The notes under the pieces were generated by a model that did no database searches, was not told the origin of the DNA, and was given only the letters and a program-made list of their open reading frames with translations. From contig JACPUC010000015.1 in NCBI GenBank assembly GCA_016192455.1, positions 35,923 to 99,922 on the forward strand: a DNA stretch of 64,000 nucleotides, in the 5' to 3' direction. This DNA comes from Candidatus Tectimicrobiota bacterium (GTDB lineage Bacteria; JACPUC01). Below are positions 1-8,325 of this stretch, in pieces (position 1 is the first letter of the stretch; each line of letters begins with the position of its first letter). A program made the translations under genes and the position numbers.

Positions 1-1
1 C

Positions 2-229
2 TACCGGAGCGCTGAGAACGCCTTGGAAGCTGCTGGCGTCCTTGAACAACGGGGATATACTATTTATGTAGCCATAGTGTCTGCTCCAAGGCGGGGGGAG
101 TACTACCGCATTCTCGTGGGACGGTACGCGAGCAAGCGCGAAGCCGTCCTGGCTGCGAAGCAACTGCGCCTCCAGGCGACGGATGAGCCACGGGTGCTCG
201 AGTCGCGGCGCGCGGTGGTGTTCCAATAG
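2..229 (+). CDS. SPOR-domain protein, C-terminal end (partial)
   Basis: The reading frame is open from the first bases of the window, so only the last ~75 residues are present and the true start lies upstream. The visible part fits a single SPOR fold: a first helix (AENALEAAGVLEQRGY), a strand (IYVAIVS), then the typical second half YYRILVGRYASKREAVLAAKQL. SPOR domains bind denuded peptidoglycan at division sites, which suits a protein just upstream of wall and division genes. The rest of the protein, including any membrane anchor, cannot be judged. The gene ends 27 bp before the next start, so the two are probably co-transcribed. Confidence 0.7.
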   Translation, partial: YRSAENALEAAGVLEQRGYTIYVAIVSAPRRGEYYRILVGRYASKREAVLAAKQLRLQATDEPRVLESRRAVVFQ

Positions 230-256
230 AGCGCCCTTGGGGGAGAGGACGCTGCC

Positions 257-3200
257 ATGAGTCTCATTGCTGACGCGTTGCGGCGCGCGCAGGAAGAGCG
301 CGAGAAGGCTGCACAACGCGCCTCTCCGCAAAGAGGGGCGCCGGAGCACCCTGAGGGCGAGCAGACCGCCGGCCCTGAGGTGGAGCATCCACCCAGCGCC
401 ACGGCGGCGAAAGGCGGTGGCCAGGAGGAGCGTGTGCAGCGCCGTGAGAGCGCCCGGTCAACCCCCGCCGCCGCGCCGGCAGAGCCGCGCCGGGCGGCAA
501 GGCGCGGGACGCAGCACGCGGCGCCTCGTCCGTCGGGTGAGCCTGCACCTGGGGAACCCCTCGCGGGCATGAGCGATGCCGAGCTTGAGGAGAAGATCTC
601 CGATGCGCGCACGAGCCTCCTGCGAGCGTTCCAGGAGCAAGAGGAGGCGCAGGGGAAGGAGCGGCCCGCTGCCGCCGCGGCACCTTCGGCGGCAGCGGGG
701 TCGCGGACCGGGAGCGCCGGCGGCGGCAAGGGAACCGCAGCGGGCCGGGCGACGACGACCTTCGCATCGCCGGCACGTGGAAAGCAGGTCAAAGAGCAAA
801 CGCCAACCCCGCCTCTCGTCGCGCGCCAGCCGTCTCCGCCAACGCCTCCACCCATCCCACCTCAGCAGCAGGTTGAGCCACCCGACGACGCACCTCATGA
901 GGAAGCAGAGGGGGGGGAGGTGGCGTTAGGTCCCGTCTTCCCGGGGAGCGAGCGCGACGCCGTCCGCAGAGAGTTCCTTGATCTCATTGGGGCGGCTCAA
1001 GGCGTTCCTCCCGCGTCGGCGCCCGCCGCCGAATCCCGCGAGGAGCTGGCGGCATTCCAGCCGGGAACGAAGGAAGAGGCGCCTCCGCCACAGCCCCCGT
1101 GGCGGCCGAGGTCCGTGGCCGAGGAGACGTTGTTCGAGCCGGGCGACACGGGGACCACTCCCTTTCCCACCGAACCGTCAAGCGGAACGGAGGGGGAGGC
1201 GGAAGCGAAGGTTCGCCACGATCCGCTGGCCGCTCAGGCGCAAGGCTTTGCGACGGTGGACGACCTGTTTGGGGATCTCGGTCAAGGAACGAGCAGGGAG
1301 ACGGTTCCCGAGGCGGGTGTGAGGTTGCCGGCTCAGCCAAGCCATGCGCCCGGGCCGGCGGCAAGACCCGCCGCTGTCCCGGCCACGCGGAGTCCGGAGT
1401 CTGCCCCGGCGGCGCGCCAGCGGTCGATGCCCCCGGCGACTGCCGCGGAGGTGCAAGAGCGTGGCTTGCCCAGCCCCGAGGAGCAGGGGTCGGAAGTGGC
1501 GCCGCAGTCTGAGAAGCCCGCCGCGGGGGCTGAAGCTCAGCAAGCGGCCCTCCTGGAGTCATTAAAAAAACTCGGCATGCGGCCCCAAGACTTGCTCCCG
1601 ACCGCAGCGGCGTCCGAGTCGTCCGCCGGCGTGACCAGCGGCGAGCCCGCCGGAACCGCCGCGGCGGGGCTGGGGCATGACCGGCGCGGCGAACCCGGTC
1701 GTCCCCCGCCGAGCGAGCTGACAGCACCAGAGGAGGCCCACACGGCGGAGGAAAAAGGGCGGCCGGAGAAGCTGCAAGGCATCGGCCAAGAGGAGGACCA
1801 TGAAGGTGGTCCTGCTACGAGCCGAGGAGCGGCCGCAAGGGGGGCTCCGCTGCGGAGGCAGCCGGCTCCGCTCGCGGCGAGGCGAGCGGCGCAACCCAGC
1901 CGGGAAGCCGCGCAGCCGCAACAGCCGGAACCTGCGACCCCTCCGGTGCCAGGTGATGAGGACCTCCTCGACAGCCTGAAGAAGCTGGGGACCGGTGCCG
2001 GCGCAATCGAGCAGGAGCGCCAACCAGATCGCGAGGAGGCGTTCGAGGACCTCCCAGGGATTGCCGACAAGTGGGAGGCTCTTCCCCAGGCGCGCGGGCC
2101 GTCGTCCGAGGATGACAAGGAAGACGCGGGAAGTTTTCTGGAGCGTAATCGCATCCTGATCGGCATCGGCGGCATCATCCTCCTGCTTGTGATCGGCATC
2201 TTTTCGATTGGTCGCCAAACGTTCTTTGGTCGCCGTTCCGAGCAGGTGGCGCGGCCCTCAAGCCAGGAGATTGCACGGCTGCTGGCAGAGCGGAAGCTCC
2301 TGGAAAAGCAACAGGGTGCTCGACGGAGCCCCACCACGGCGGAGTTTGCGGAGGACGTGGCGAGGCGGACACGTCAGCTCCAGTCGGAGATTGCCAGTCA
2401 ACCCCTCCCCGCGGCGGGGGCCGGGACACCCTCCTCGCCCGCAGCCGCGGCGGCAGGCGGCGCGGCTCGACCGAGCGCGGTCGCGCCGTCGAGGGCCCCA
2501 ACGTCTGTCCCTCCGGGTGGATCGGCGAAGGCAGCCGCCGGGTCGGTTCAAACCGCCAGCATCGGGAAGATCAACGAGGGCGGGCTCCTCGAAGGGTTGA
2601 AGACCATCACCTCTGAACCCGGCGAGGTCCGCCCGCGCGCGGCGGCCCCGGCCTCGGGCCCGGCTGCTGCGGAGTCCGCGGCTCCCCGTCCGGCTGCCGT
2701 GCCTGCCGGCGCCACGCGAGCCGAACAAACAGCACGACCACCCACCCCGCCACCGGAGCCGGCGGCGCGGGTCGCTCCTGCACCTGCCGCGGCTGAGAAG
2801 GTGATGCGGGACGGCGGGGACCGTGGGTCGATAGTAGGCGCCGCGCCGGGCGCTGAACGTGCGGTGCCGTCTCGCGCCGCCGCAGCTCCGGCGGCTCCCG
2901 CGGCGCCGGCGGCCCCTGCACAGGAGAAGCGTGACCTGCCGATCGCGCCGGCGGCTGCGCCGGGAACCCCGCGGGAGGCGCCAGCCGGCAAAATGGAGGA
3001 CGGGAAGCCAGCCGCCGCACCGGCGCCGACCCCCAGCGGACCGGCGGATGAGCGGACTCCCCCGTCGACGCGTGCGGGAGAAACGTTTGTCAGCGAATCG
3101 TTCCCAGCCGATCCGGAGGAGCGCCGCAACCTGGCGCGCATGCACTTCGCCCGCGGCGTGAGCGCCCATCGCCTGGCGCAGCTCTCGCGGGCCGCGCATG

Positions 3201-3706
3201 AGTACCAGCGCACCCTCTGGCTGGACCCGGTCCGGGTTGATGCGTGGAACAACTTGGGCGTCGCTCTGCGTGACCGTGCTCGGTTCGGGGCCGCCGTGGT
3301 GGCGCTGCAGCGCGCTCTCGAGCTGCAGCCGTCGTTCGCTCGCGCGCACCATAACATGGGGGAGATCGCCTTCCTCACCGGGAACCTTGCGGGCGCCGTG
3401 CAGGAGTATGAGGAAGCCCTCAGACTTGACCCCGGCAGCCTCGAGACGCGCCTCAACCTGGCGGTGGTCTACCGTCAGCAGCAGCGCTACCAGGAGGCGG
3501 AGAAGACCCTGCGCGGCGTGCTGGAGGCGAACCCGAACCTGCCGGAAGCACACTACAATCTGGCGCGGGTGTACGAGTTGAGCGGCAAACGCGAGCGTGC
3601 CATCGAGGCCTATGAGAACTTCCTGCGCTTGCGAGGGACGCGCTTTGACACCCTCGCGGAGCGCGTCCGCCGCCACCTCACCACCTTGAAGAAACCGGCA
3701 GGCTAG
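257..3706 (+). CDS. Large disordered membrane protein with C-terminal TPR repeats
   Basis: 1149 aa, ATG with GGGGAGAGGAC upstream. The N terminus MSLIADALRRAQEERE resembles the short cytoplasmic motif of GspB/ExeB-type proteins of type II secretion (similarity by eye). Residues ~20-625 and ~660-950 are low-complexity Ala/Pro/Gly/Glu sequence, probably disordered. One membrane segment lies at ~632-652 (IGIGGIILLLVIGIFSI). The C terminus (~955-1140) holds about five TPR units, for example AWNNLGVALRDRARFGAAVV and AHYNLARVYELSGKRERAIE. The TPR part is therefore probably periplasmic and the long tail cytoplasmic. The short motif LL[E/D]SLKKLG occurs twice (residues 432-440 and 570-578) inside the disordered tail. 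Exact function is unknown; a scaffold for secretion, pilus or wall machinery is a guess from architecture and the SPOR neighbour. Confidence 0.8.
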   Translation: MSLIADALRRAQEEREKAAQRASPQRGAPEHPEGEQTAGPEVEHPPSATAAKGGGQEERVQRRESARSTPAAAPAEPRRAARRGTQHAAPRPSGEPAPGEPLAGMSDAELEEKISDARTSLLRAFQEQEEAQGKERPAAAAAPSAAAGSRTGSAGGGKGTAAGRATTTFASPARGKQVKEQTPTPPLVARQPSPPTPPPIPPQQQVEPPDDAPHEEAEGGEVALGPVFPGSERDAVRREFLDLIGAAQGVPPASAPAAESREELAAFQPGTKEEAPPPQPPWRPRSVAEETLFEPGDTGTTPFPTEPSSGTEGEAEAKVRHDPLAAQAQGFATVDDLFGDLGQGTSRETVPEAGVRLPAQPSHAPGPAARPAAVPATRSPESAPAARQRSMPPATAAEVQERGLPSPEEQGSEVAPQSEKPAAGAEAQQAALLESLKKLGMRPQDLLPTAAASESSAGVTSGEPAGTAAAGLGHDRRGEPGRPPPSELTAPEEAHTAEEKGRPEKLQGIGQEEDHEGGPATSRGAAARGAPLRRQPAPLAARRAAQPSREAAQPQQPEPATPPVPGDEDLLDSLKKLGTGAGAIEQERQPDREEAFEDLPGIADKWEALPQARGPSSEDDKEDAGSFLERNRILIGIGGIILLLVIGIFSIGRQTFFGRRSEQVARPSSQEIARLLAERKLLEKQQGARRSPTTAEFAEDVARRTRQLQSEIASQPLPAAGAGTPSSPAAAAAGGAARPSAVAPSRAPTSVPPGGSAKAAAGSVQTASIGKINEGGLLEGLKTITSEPGEVRPRAAAPASGPAAAESAAPRPAAVPAGATRAEQTARPPTPPPEPAARVAPAPAAAEKVMRDGGDRGSIVGAAPGAERAVPSRAAAAPAAPAAPAAPAQEKRDLPIAPAAAPGTPREAPAGKMEDGKPAAAPAPTPSGPADERTPPSTRAGETFVSESFPADPEERRNLARMHFARGVSAHRLAQLSRAAHEYQRTLWLDPVRVDAWNNLGVALRDRARFGAAVVALQRALELQPSFARAHHNMGEIAFLTGNLAGAVQEYEEALRLDPGSLETRLNLAVVYRQQQRYQEAEKTLRGVLEANPNLPEAHYNLARVYELSGKRERAIEAYENFLRLRGTRFDTLAERVRRHLTTLKKPAG

Positions 3707-4691
3707 GGCGCCGGCAAGGGGGAGCCGCGGGGCGGGGGGAGCGTCCGTCGCCACAGCGCGGCGCCGATTGTTCGCCGCGGAGGCGGTCGGGTAAAGAGTT
3801 CCTCCGGCCTCGCGCGGGAGGCTCTGTGGAGCTCCCGCGCCGCCACCTCATCGCCAGCGCGCCCGGCGGCGCGGGTTTTTGGCGCACCACGGCGGGCCGG
3901 GTGATCAGCTCGATCACCGTGACACGCAGCCCTTCTCGGAGAGTCTCGGCAAGGCAACGCTCCCGCCAGCGGCTCACCATCGCCTCCTTGATCATCCCCG
4001 GCAAGAAGCTGTCCTGAAGCGGCGAGGCTCGCCAGGAAGCGCGCCATGGGTGTATCGTCGAGGTGCGTCGGCGAACCGCCCTGCTCGAGCACCGCCACCA
4101 TGCGCCGCCGGCGCGGTCCCCCCGCAGAAGCACGGGATCACGAGCACTCTGTGGTCGACCCCTGTCAGTCTTGCGGGCCTGCCGCGATTGCAGTGCGGCA
4201 GGAACGTTGCGCCCTCGCCGCTGACTAACTGCTTGAACGGACCTCGCGAGGGCCGAGGTAGGCCTTGTCATTCACCGAGCCGTACCGGGTTGGGCGGCGG
4301 AGGCGGAAACGGCGCCTCCACGCGCCGCCGGCCAGGCTCGCACGACGGCTCGGCGAAGACCTTCCCCTCTGTCGCTCAATGAAGGTTGCCGAATGTGAGC
4401 CACACCTGCCACGGGCCCGATGCCGCAGCCAGAGACGTTTCTCGGCGGTCCCTTGATCTGCAGCGTTCGGCGCGCGGGAACGAGCCGCGGCGCTGCCGCC
4501 GCCGCGCCCCGTGCCCAGGCGCCGCAACAGGAACTCCCTCGGGGAGCGTCCGATGGGGTGGCAGCAGGGCTCTCCTGGAGGTGCTGGGGGAGAAGCTTTG
4601 TCGCGCAGCTTCAGGCCGGCACGCGGCCCACCAGGAGGCTGCCGCGGCAGTCCTGCCTCTGTCGCGGCGGCGCGGCCTGTCTCCTCGCGGG
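3707..4691. other. Intergenic stretch, no supported gene
   Basis: About 985 bp between two plus-strand genes. All open frames here are short and arginine-rich in the way of GC-rich shadows. On the minus strand between ~4101 and ~3850, two adjacent frames each look partly protein-like (VAVLEQGGSPTHLDDTPMAR, then PGMIKEAMVSRWRERCLAET), compatible with a decayed, frameshifted gene, but no family is recognised. No promoter or terminator stands out. Confidence 0.5.
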
Positions 4692-6002
4692 GTGGCAGGG
4701 CCGATTCTGGCCATCCTCCTCGGGGTGGCGCTGGCGGCCGCTAGTCCCGCCTCGGCCCAAACCAGCGTCGCCGGTCGCTACACCGGCTCCACTCCCGAGT
4801 CAGGGGGGCAGATTTTCGCGGCCCTCAGGCTCAGCGGTCCGAACGAGCGCTTGACCGGCTCGCTCTCTGTCTTCAGCAGCCGCCTCGCCGCCACCCTGGT
4901 CGAGGACCTCGAGGTGACCGGCACCGCCTCGGGGAGCGTCATCTTCCTTACCTTCAACGACGTGGGGTTCACGGGGACGATTGAGACTTCCACGACCATG
5001 AGCTTCGATCTCGGGCCGACGCGGCTTGTTCTCGAGCGCCTGCCCGCGCGGCTCTCGGAGATCTACACCGGGCGCGTCTTCAGCGGCCTCCAGCAGCTCC
5101 AGGCGATCATGGAGCTTGAGATCGCCGGGGAGCGGCTGAGCGCAACCGTCACCGTCACCGACCAGGCTGGAGCGTTGCGCATCGACAGAGGCGTTGTGGT
5201 GCTTGACTACACCCCCAGCAGCGCCATCGAGGTGCGCGAGGTCATCGCCTCCGGCCAGCCCTCGGCCTTCGAGGATGTTGGGCTGCTCCTGAGCCGGGGC
5301 GAGGCGGTGCTCTTCCGGGAGCTCGGCCGCTTAAACCGCTTCGATGCCCCGCAAGAGGAGTTCCGTGGCCGCATCGCCGATATTCGCACCGATCCCCTGC
5401 GCATCATCACGCAGGCCGGGGAGGTGATCCAGGTTGCGACCACCACGGTGCTGCAGGATGAGCGCGGTGTCTTCATCGATCTGCCGGACCTGGCCCTTGG
5501 CTCCCTCCTGGAGGTCCGTGGCCGGCGCTTGCCGCTGGGGGATTTCGCGGCGGAGACGGTGATCCTCCTCGCGGAGGACGGAGGCGTCACCCCCGGCGGT
5601 GCGCCCGGTCTCGTCCCTGGAGTGACTCCCGGTGAAATTCCCGGCCTTCCCGGAGAAGTTGGAGAGCTGGGTCCGCGGGTGGTCGTCGGGTCGATCACGG
5701 CGGTGCGCAGCGGGGGCGGCACGGACCGCATCATCAGTGTTGGGGTGCTGGAGTTCACCGTTTCAGAGGCGACACCCGTGACGCGCAACGATGGCACCGC
5801 CATCACGCTGAACGACCTTGCGGCGGGACAGAGCGTCCGGCTGCAGGTGGATGATCAGAACCGCGTCATCTCAATCCTCGTTCTGAGACAAGGACGAGAG
5901 AAAGACGTGCCGAATCTGGAGACCTTGCGTCCGCCCGACGAGACGGACGTGCCCAATCGAGAAGTTGATCAACTGAACACCGAGCTCGACGATCCGGGCT
6001 AA
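4692..6002 (+). CDS. Exported DUF5666-like protein
   Basis: The frame is open from 4386, but the N-terminal hundred residues are arginine-rich and unlikely to be real. GTG at 4692 starts directly before a hydrophobic stretch (ILAILLGVALAAASPASA) ending in an ASA signal-peptidase site. No good SD is visible and the start lacks a basic n-region, so a start slightly upstream is possible. The mature part is beta-rich. Two segments (around RGRIADIRTDPLRIITQAGE and VVVGSITAVRSGGGTDR) follow the DUF5666 pattern of small barrel domains ending in DLxxGxxVxV. Between them is a Gly/Pro linker with GVTPGEIPGLPGEVGELG. Probably periplasmic or cell-surface; molecular role unknown. Confidence 0.6.
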   Translation: MAGPILAILLGVALAAASPASAQTSVAGRYTGSTPESGGQIFAALRLSGPNERLTGSLSVFSSRLAATLVEDLEVTGTASGSVIFLTFNDVGFTGTIETSTTMSFDLGPTRLVLERLPARLSEIYTGRVFSGLQQLQAIMELEIAGERLSATVTVTDQAGALRIDRGVVVLDYTPSSAIEVREVIASGQPSAFEDVGLLLSRGEAVLFRELGRLNRFDAPQEEFRGRIADIRTDPLRIITQAGEVIQVATTTVLQDERGVFIDLPDLALGSLLEVRGRRLPLGDFAAETVILLAEDGGVTPGGAPGLVPGVTPGEIPGLPGEVGELGPRVVVGSITAVRSGGGTDRIISVGVLEFTVSEATPVTRNDGTAITLNDLAAGQSVRLQVDDQNRVISILVLRQGREKDVPNLETLRPPDETDVPNREVDQLNTELDDPG

Positions 6003-6126
6003 CGGCGTCCCGCCGGTGAGCGCCGTGTCACACCTTTGAGCTGCGGCCCGACCGGGAGAACCACGCGCGGGCGTGGCGCGCTCTGCCGCCGGCGGCGCCA
6101 GAAGAGAGGAGAGACGAAATTTCGCC

Positions 6127-6156
6127 TTGACACAGCTAAAAAGAGGTGCCTATAGT
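6127..6156 (+). promoter_or_regulatory. Sigma70-type promoter of the dcw cluster
   Basis: TTGACA at 6127-6132 and TATAGT at 6151-6156, spacer 18 bp. The predicted transcription start is near 6163, about 70 bp before the mraZ ATG. This is the only good promoter seen before the 18-kb division and wall cluster. Confidence 0.8.
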
Positions 6157-6164
6157 GCCGTTAG

Positions 6165-6189
6165 TGGAGAAAAGTGGGGTGTAATGGAA
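6165..6189 (+). promoter_or_regulatory. MraZ box: three TGGRN repeats in 10-bp register
   Basis: TGGAG at 6165, TGGGG at 6175 and TGGAA at 6185 are direct repeats spaced exactly 10 bp apart, starting within a few bases of the predicted transcription start. MraZ is known to bind arrays of TGGGN-type repeats separated by 5 nt and to repress its own dcw promoter. The array's place just after the -10 box fits autorepression. Confidence 0.75.
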
Positions 6190-6233
6190 GAAAATCCCTT
6201 ATCCCCCCACCAACATCCTCCGGAGCGGCTGAG

Positions 6234-6692
6234 ATGTTCCTGGGCACCTACCACGTCTCCATGGATGACAAGGGCAGAGTCAGCATGCCCGCACGGTTTC
6301 GCGAGGTGCTCAGCAGCAATTATTCCCCCGAACTCATTATTACACACCTGGATAACTACCTCGTCGCCTACCCGCGTGAAGAGTGGTTAAAGCTTGCCAC
6401 AAGCTTTGACAGTGCGCAAGCCTTCGATCCGAAGGGGCACGCGTACCTGCGGCTCTTCTTCGCGCGCGCCACCCAGTGCACGCTGGACAGTCAAGGCCGC
6501 ACCGTCATCGTGCCGCACCTGCGCGAGCTTGCGGCCCTGCAGCGCGAGCTCATTCTTGTCGGCATCATGAATCGCATCGAGCTGTGGAGTCAGGAGCGTT
6601 GGGAGGCGTTCGTCGCGGAGCATCGGGACCAGTACGCCGAGCAGGCGGGGAACCTCATGCGCCGGTCCGGGCTGAGGGGGGTGAGCCTGTGA
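6234..6692 (+). CDS. mraZ: Transcriptional regulator MraZ
   Basis: 152 aa; the ATG at 6234 gives the family N terminus MFLGTYHVSMDDKGRVSMPA. MraZ is an AbrB/SpoVT-fold DNA-binding protein that forms rings with two copies of the D-x-K/Q-G-R motif per chain. Both are visible: DDKGRVSMPARFRE near residue 11 and DSQGRTVIVPHLRE near residue 84. It is the first gene of the dcw cluster and its presumed operator lies directly upstream. SD is weak (CGGAG). The stop codon overlaps a GTG that could serve as an upstream start of rsmH. Confidence 0.95.
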   Translation: MFLGTYHVSMDDKGRVSMPARFREVLSSNYSPELIITHLDNYLVAYPREEWLKLATSFDSAQAFDPKGHAYLRLFFARATQCTLDSQGRTVIVPHLRELAALQRELILVGIMNRIELWSQERWEAFVAEHRDQYAEQAGNLMRRSGLRGVSL

Positions 6693-6793
6693 CGGCCAGC
6701 GGGCTGCGCGCCGGAGGGGAGCACATCCGAGTTGAACGAAACCTCGGCGTGCCGGCGCGGTGCCGGCGCATCGCGGCGTGGGGGCGCAGGCTC

Positions 6794-7747
6794 ATGGGCG
6801 GCGTGGAGCATGCGAAGCACGTCCCGGTAATGGTGCAGGAGGTGCTGGAGTACCTGCGGCCGAAGCCTGGGGGGCTCTATGTCGATGCCACTCTGGGCGC
6901 GGGGGGGCATGCGGAGCGCATCCTGGGGGCGGCGCCGGGGAGTCGGCTCATCGGCATCGACTGCGATGCCGAGGCGATCGACGCGGCGCGCGCTCGCTTG
7001 CGCGTTTACGGCGAGCGGGCCTGCCTCCTGCAGCGGCGCCATGAGGAGCTGGCGGCTCTCCTCACGGAGCTGGGCGTCACAAGCGTGGACGGTCTCCTCT
7101 TCGACCTCGGCGTCTCATCGCTGCAGCTCGAGGCCGCGGGGCGAGGCTTCAGCTTCCTCCGCGACGGCCCGCTCGACATGCGCTTCGATGCCCGCCAGGA
7201 GTTGACGGCGGCGCAGCTCCTCGCCACGGCGACGGTCGAGGAGCTGACGCGTCTCCTGCGCGTGCATGGCGAGGAGCGCTGGGCGGCGCGCATCGCCAAG
7301 GCCGTGGTGCAGCGCCGGGGCGCGCGGCCGCTGCGGCGCACCGGCGAGCTCGCCGCGCTCGTCGGCTCGGTCGTGCCGCGGCGCTTCCAATCGCTGCGGC
7401 GCCACCACGTCGCCACGCAAACCTTCCAGGCCCTGCGCGTCGCGGTGAATCGCGAGCTGTGCGGCCTCGCCGCGACGCTGCGCGCGGCCTGCCGCGTCCT
7501 GGGGCCGCAGGGGCGGCTCTGCGTCATCAGCTTCCACTCCGGTGAAGATCGCATCGTCAAGGAGGTGCTGCGGGAGCTGGCGCGCGGCTGTGTCTGCCCG
7601 CCCCGCCAGCCGGTGTGCACCTGCGGCGGCAAGCCGCTCATCACCTTGCTGACGCGACGCCCGCGCCGACCGAGCGCCGGCGAGGTGGCGGCGAACCCTC
7701 GAGCTCGCAGTGCTCGGCTTCGTGCCGCCGAGCGTCTCGCCACCTAG
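6794..7747 (+). CDS. rsmH: 16S rRNA (cytosine(1402)-N(4))-methyltransferase RsmH
   Basis: 317 aa from ATG 6794, the usual family length, beginning near HAKHVPVMVQEVLEYLRP. An alternative GTG at 6689 overlaps the mraZ stop (GTGA) and would add 35 residues of no family character. RsmH methylates N4 of C1402 in 16S rRNA using SAM. Visible motifs: DATLGAGGHAERIL (SAM site), LLFDLGVSSLQLE, RGFSFLRDGPLDMRFD, FQALRVAVNREL and ISFHSGEDRIVKE. A cysteine cluster (CVCPPRQPVCTCGG) sits near the C terminus, as in many homologues. Confidence 0.95.
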   Translation: MGGVEHAKHVPVMVQEVLEYLRPKPGGLYVDATLGAGGHAERILGAAPGSRLIGIDCDAEAIDAARARLRVYGERACLLQRRHEELAALLTELGVTSVDGLLFDLGVSSLQLEAAGRGFSFLRDGPLDMRFDARQELTAAQLLATATVEELTRLLRVHGEERWAARIAKAVVQRRGARPLRRTGELAALVGSVVPRRFQSLRRHHVATQTFQALRVAVNRELCGLAATLRAACRVLGPQGRLCVISFHSGEDRIVKEVLRELARGCVCPPRQPVCTCGGKPLITLLTRRPRRPSAGEVAANPRARSARLRAAERLAT

Positions 7748-7770
7748 GAGAGAGGCAGGAGGGCACTCTT

Positions 7771-8289
7771 GTGGAGCGCAACCAGCCGATGCCGGCGCCA
7801 GCCCATGCCAGGCAGCGTCTCCCACGCCGCTGGCCCGATCCTGGGGGTCTGGTGCGCCTGGCGGCGGCGGTGCTCCTGGCGCTCAGTGGCGGTCTGCTCT
7901 TCACCTGGCCGCGCGTGCAGACGTTCAAGGTGGGGTATGCCATCAGCCAGCAAGAGGAGCGCCGCACCGCCCTCATCCACGACCAGGGGGCGCTGCTCAT
8001 CGAGGTGGAGAGTCTGCGCGCCCTGCGGCGCATCGCTCAGATCGCCCGGGAACAGCTCGCGATGCGCCCACCCAAGCCGGAGCGGGTGGTGTTCGTCGAG
8101 GTGACGCGCAGCACGGCGTCCGTAGCGACGCCGCCGCAGGCGTCACGGCGCCCGCGGCCGCATCGCCCCCCCAAGGGCGCCGAGCGGCAGGGCGCCGCGT
8201 GGGAGGTCTTGCAGCGTGTCTCCCCGCAGGAGGGGGGCGCCGCAGCCGCGGCGGCGCCGCGGCAGGGGCCTGGGGGAGGCGGCGAGTAG
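7771..8289 (+). CDS. ftsL: Cell division protein FtsL-like
   Basis: 172 aa; GTG at 7771 preceded by CAGGAGGG at ideal spacing. A short basic N terminus is followed by one membrane helix (LAAAVLLALSGGLLF) and a predicted coiled coil with Glu/Leu/Arg heptads, then a Pro/Ala-rich tail longer than in model FtsL. FtsL proteins share little sequence, so the call rests on topology and position between rsmH and ftsI. It would form the FtsQLB bridge of the divisome. Confidence 0.75.
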   Translation: MERNQPMPAPAHARQRLPRRWPDPGGLVRLAAAVLLALSGGLLFTWPRVQTFKVGYAISQQEERRTALIHDQGALLIEVESLRALRRIAQIAREQLAMRPPKPERVVFVEVTRSTASVATPPQASRRPRPHRPPKGAERQGAAWEVLQRVSPQEGGAAAAAAPRQGPGGGGE

Positions 8290-8325
8290 AAAGCGGAGGC
8301 GTGGCGGAGTGTCGAGGTGCCAGCG

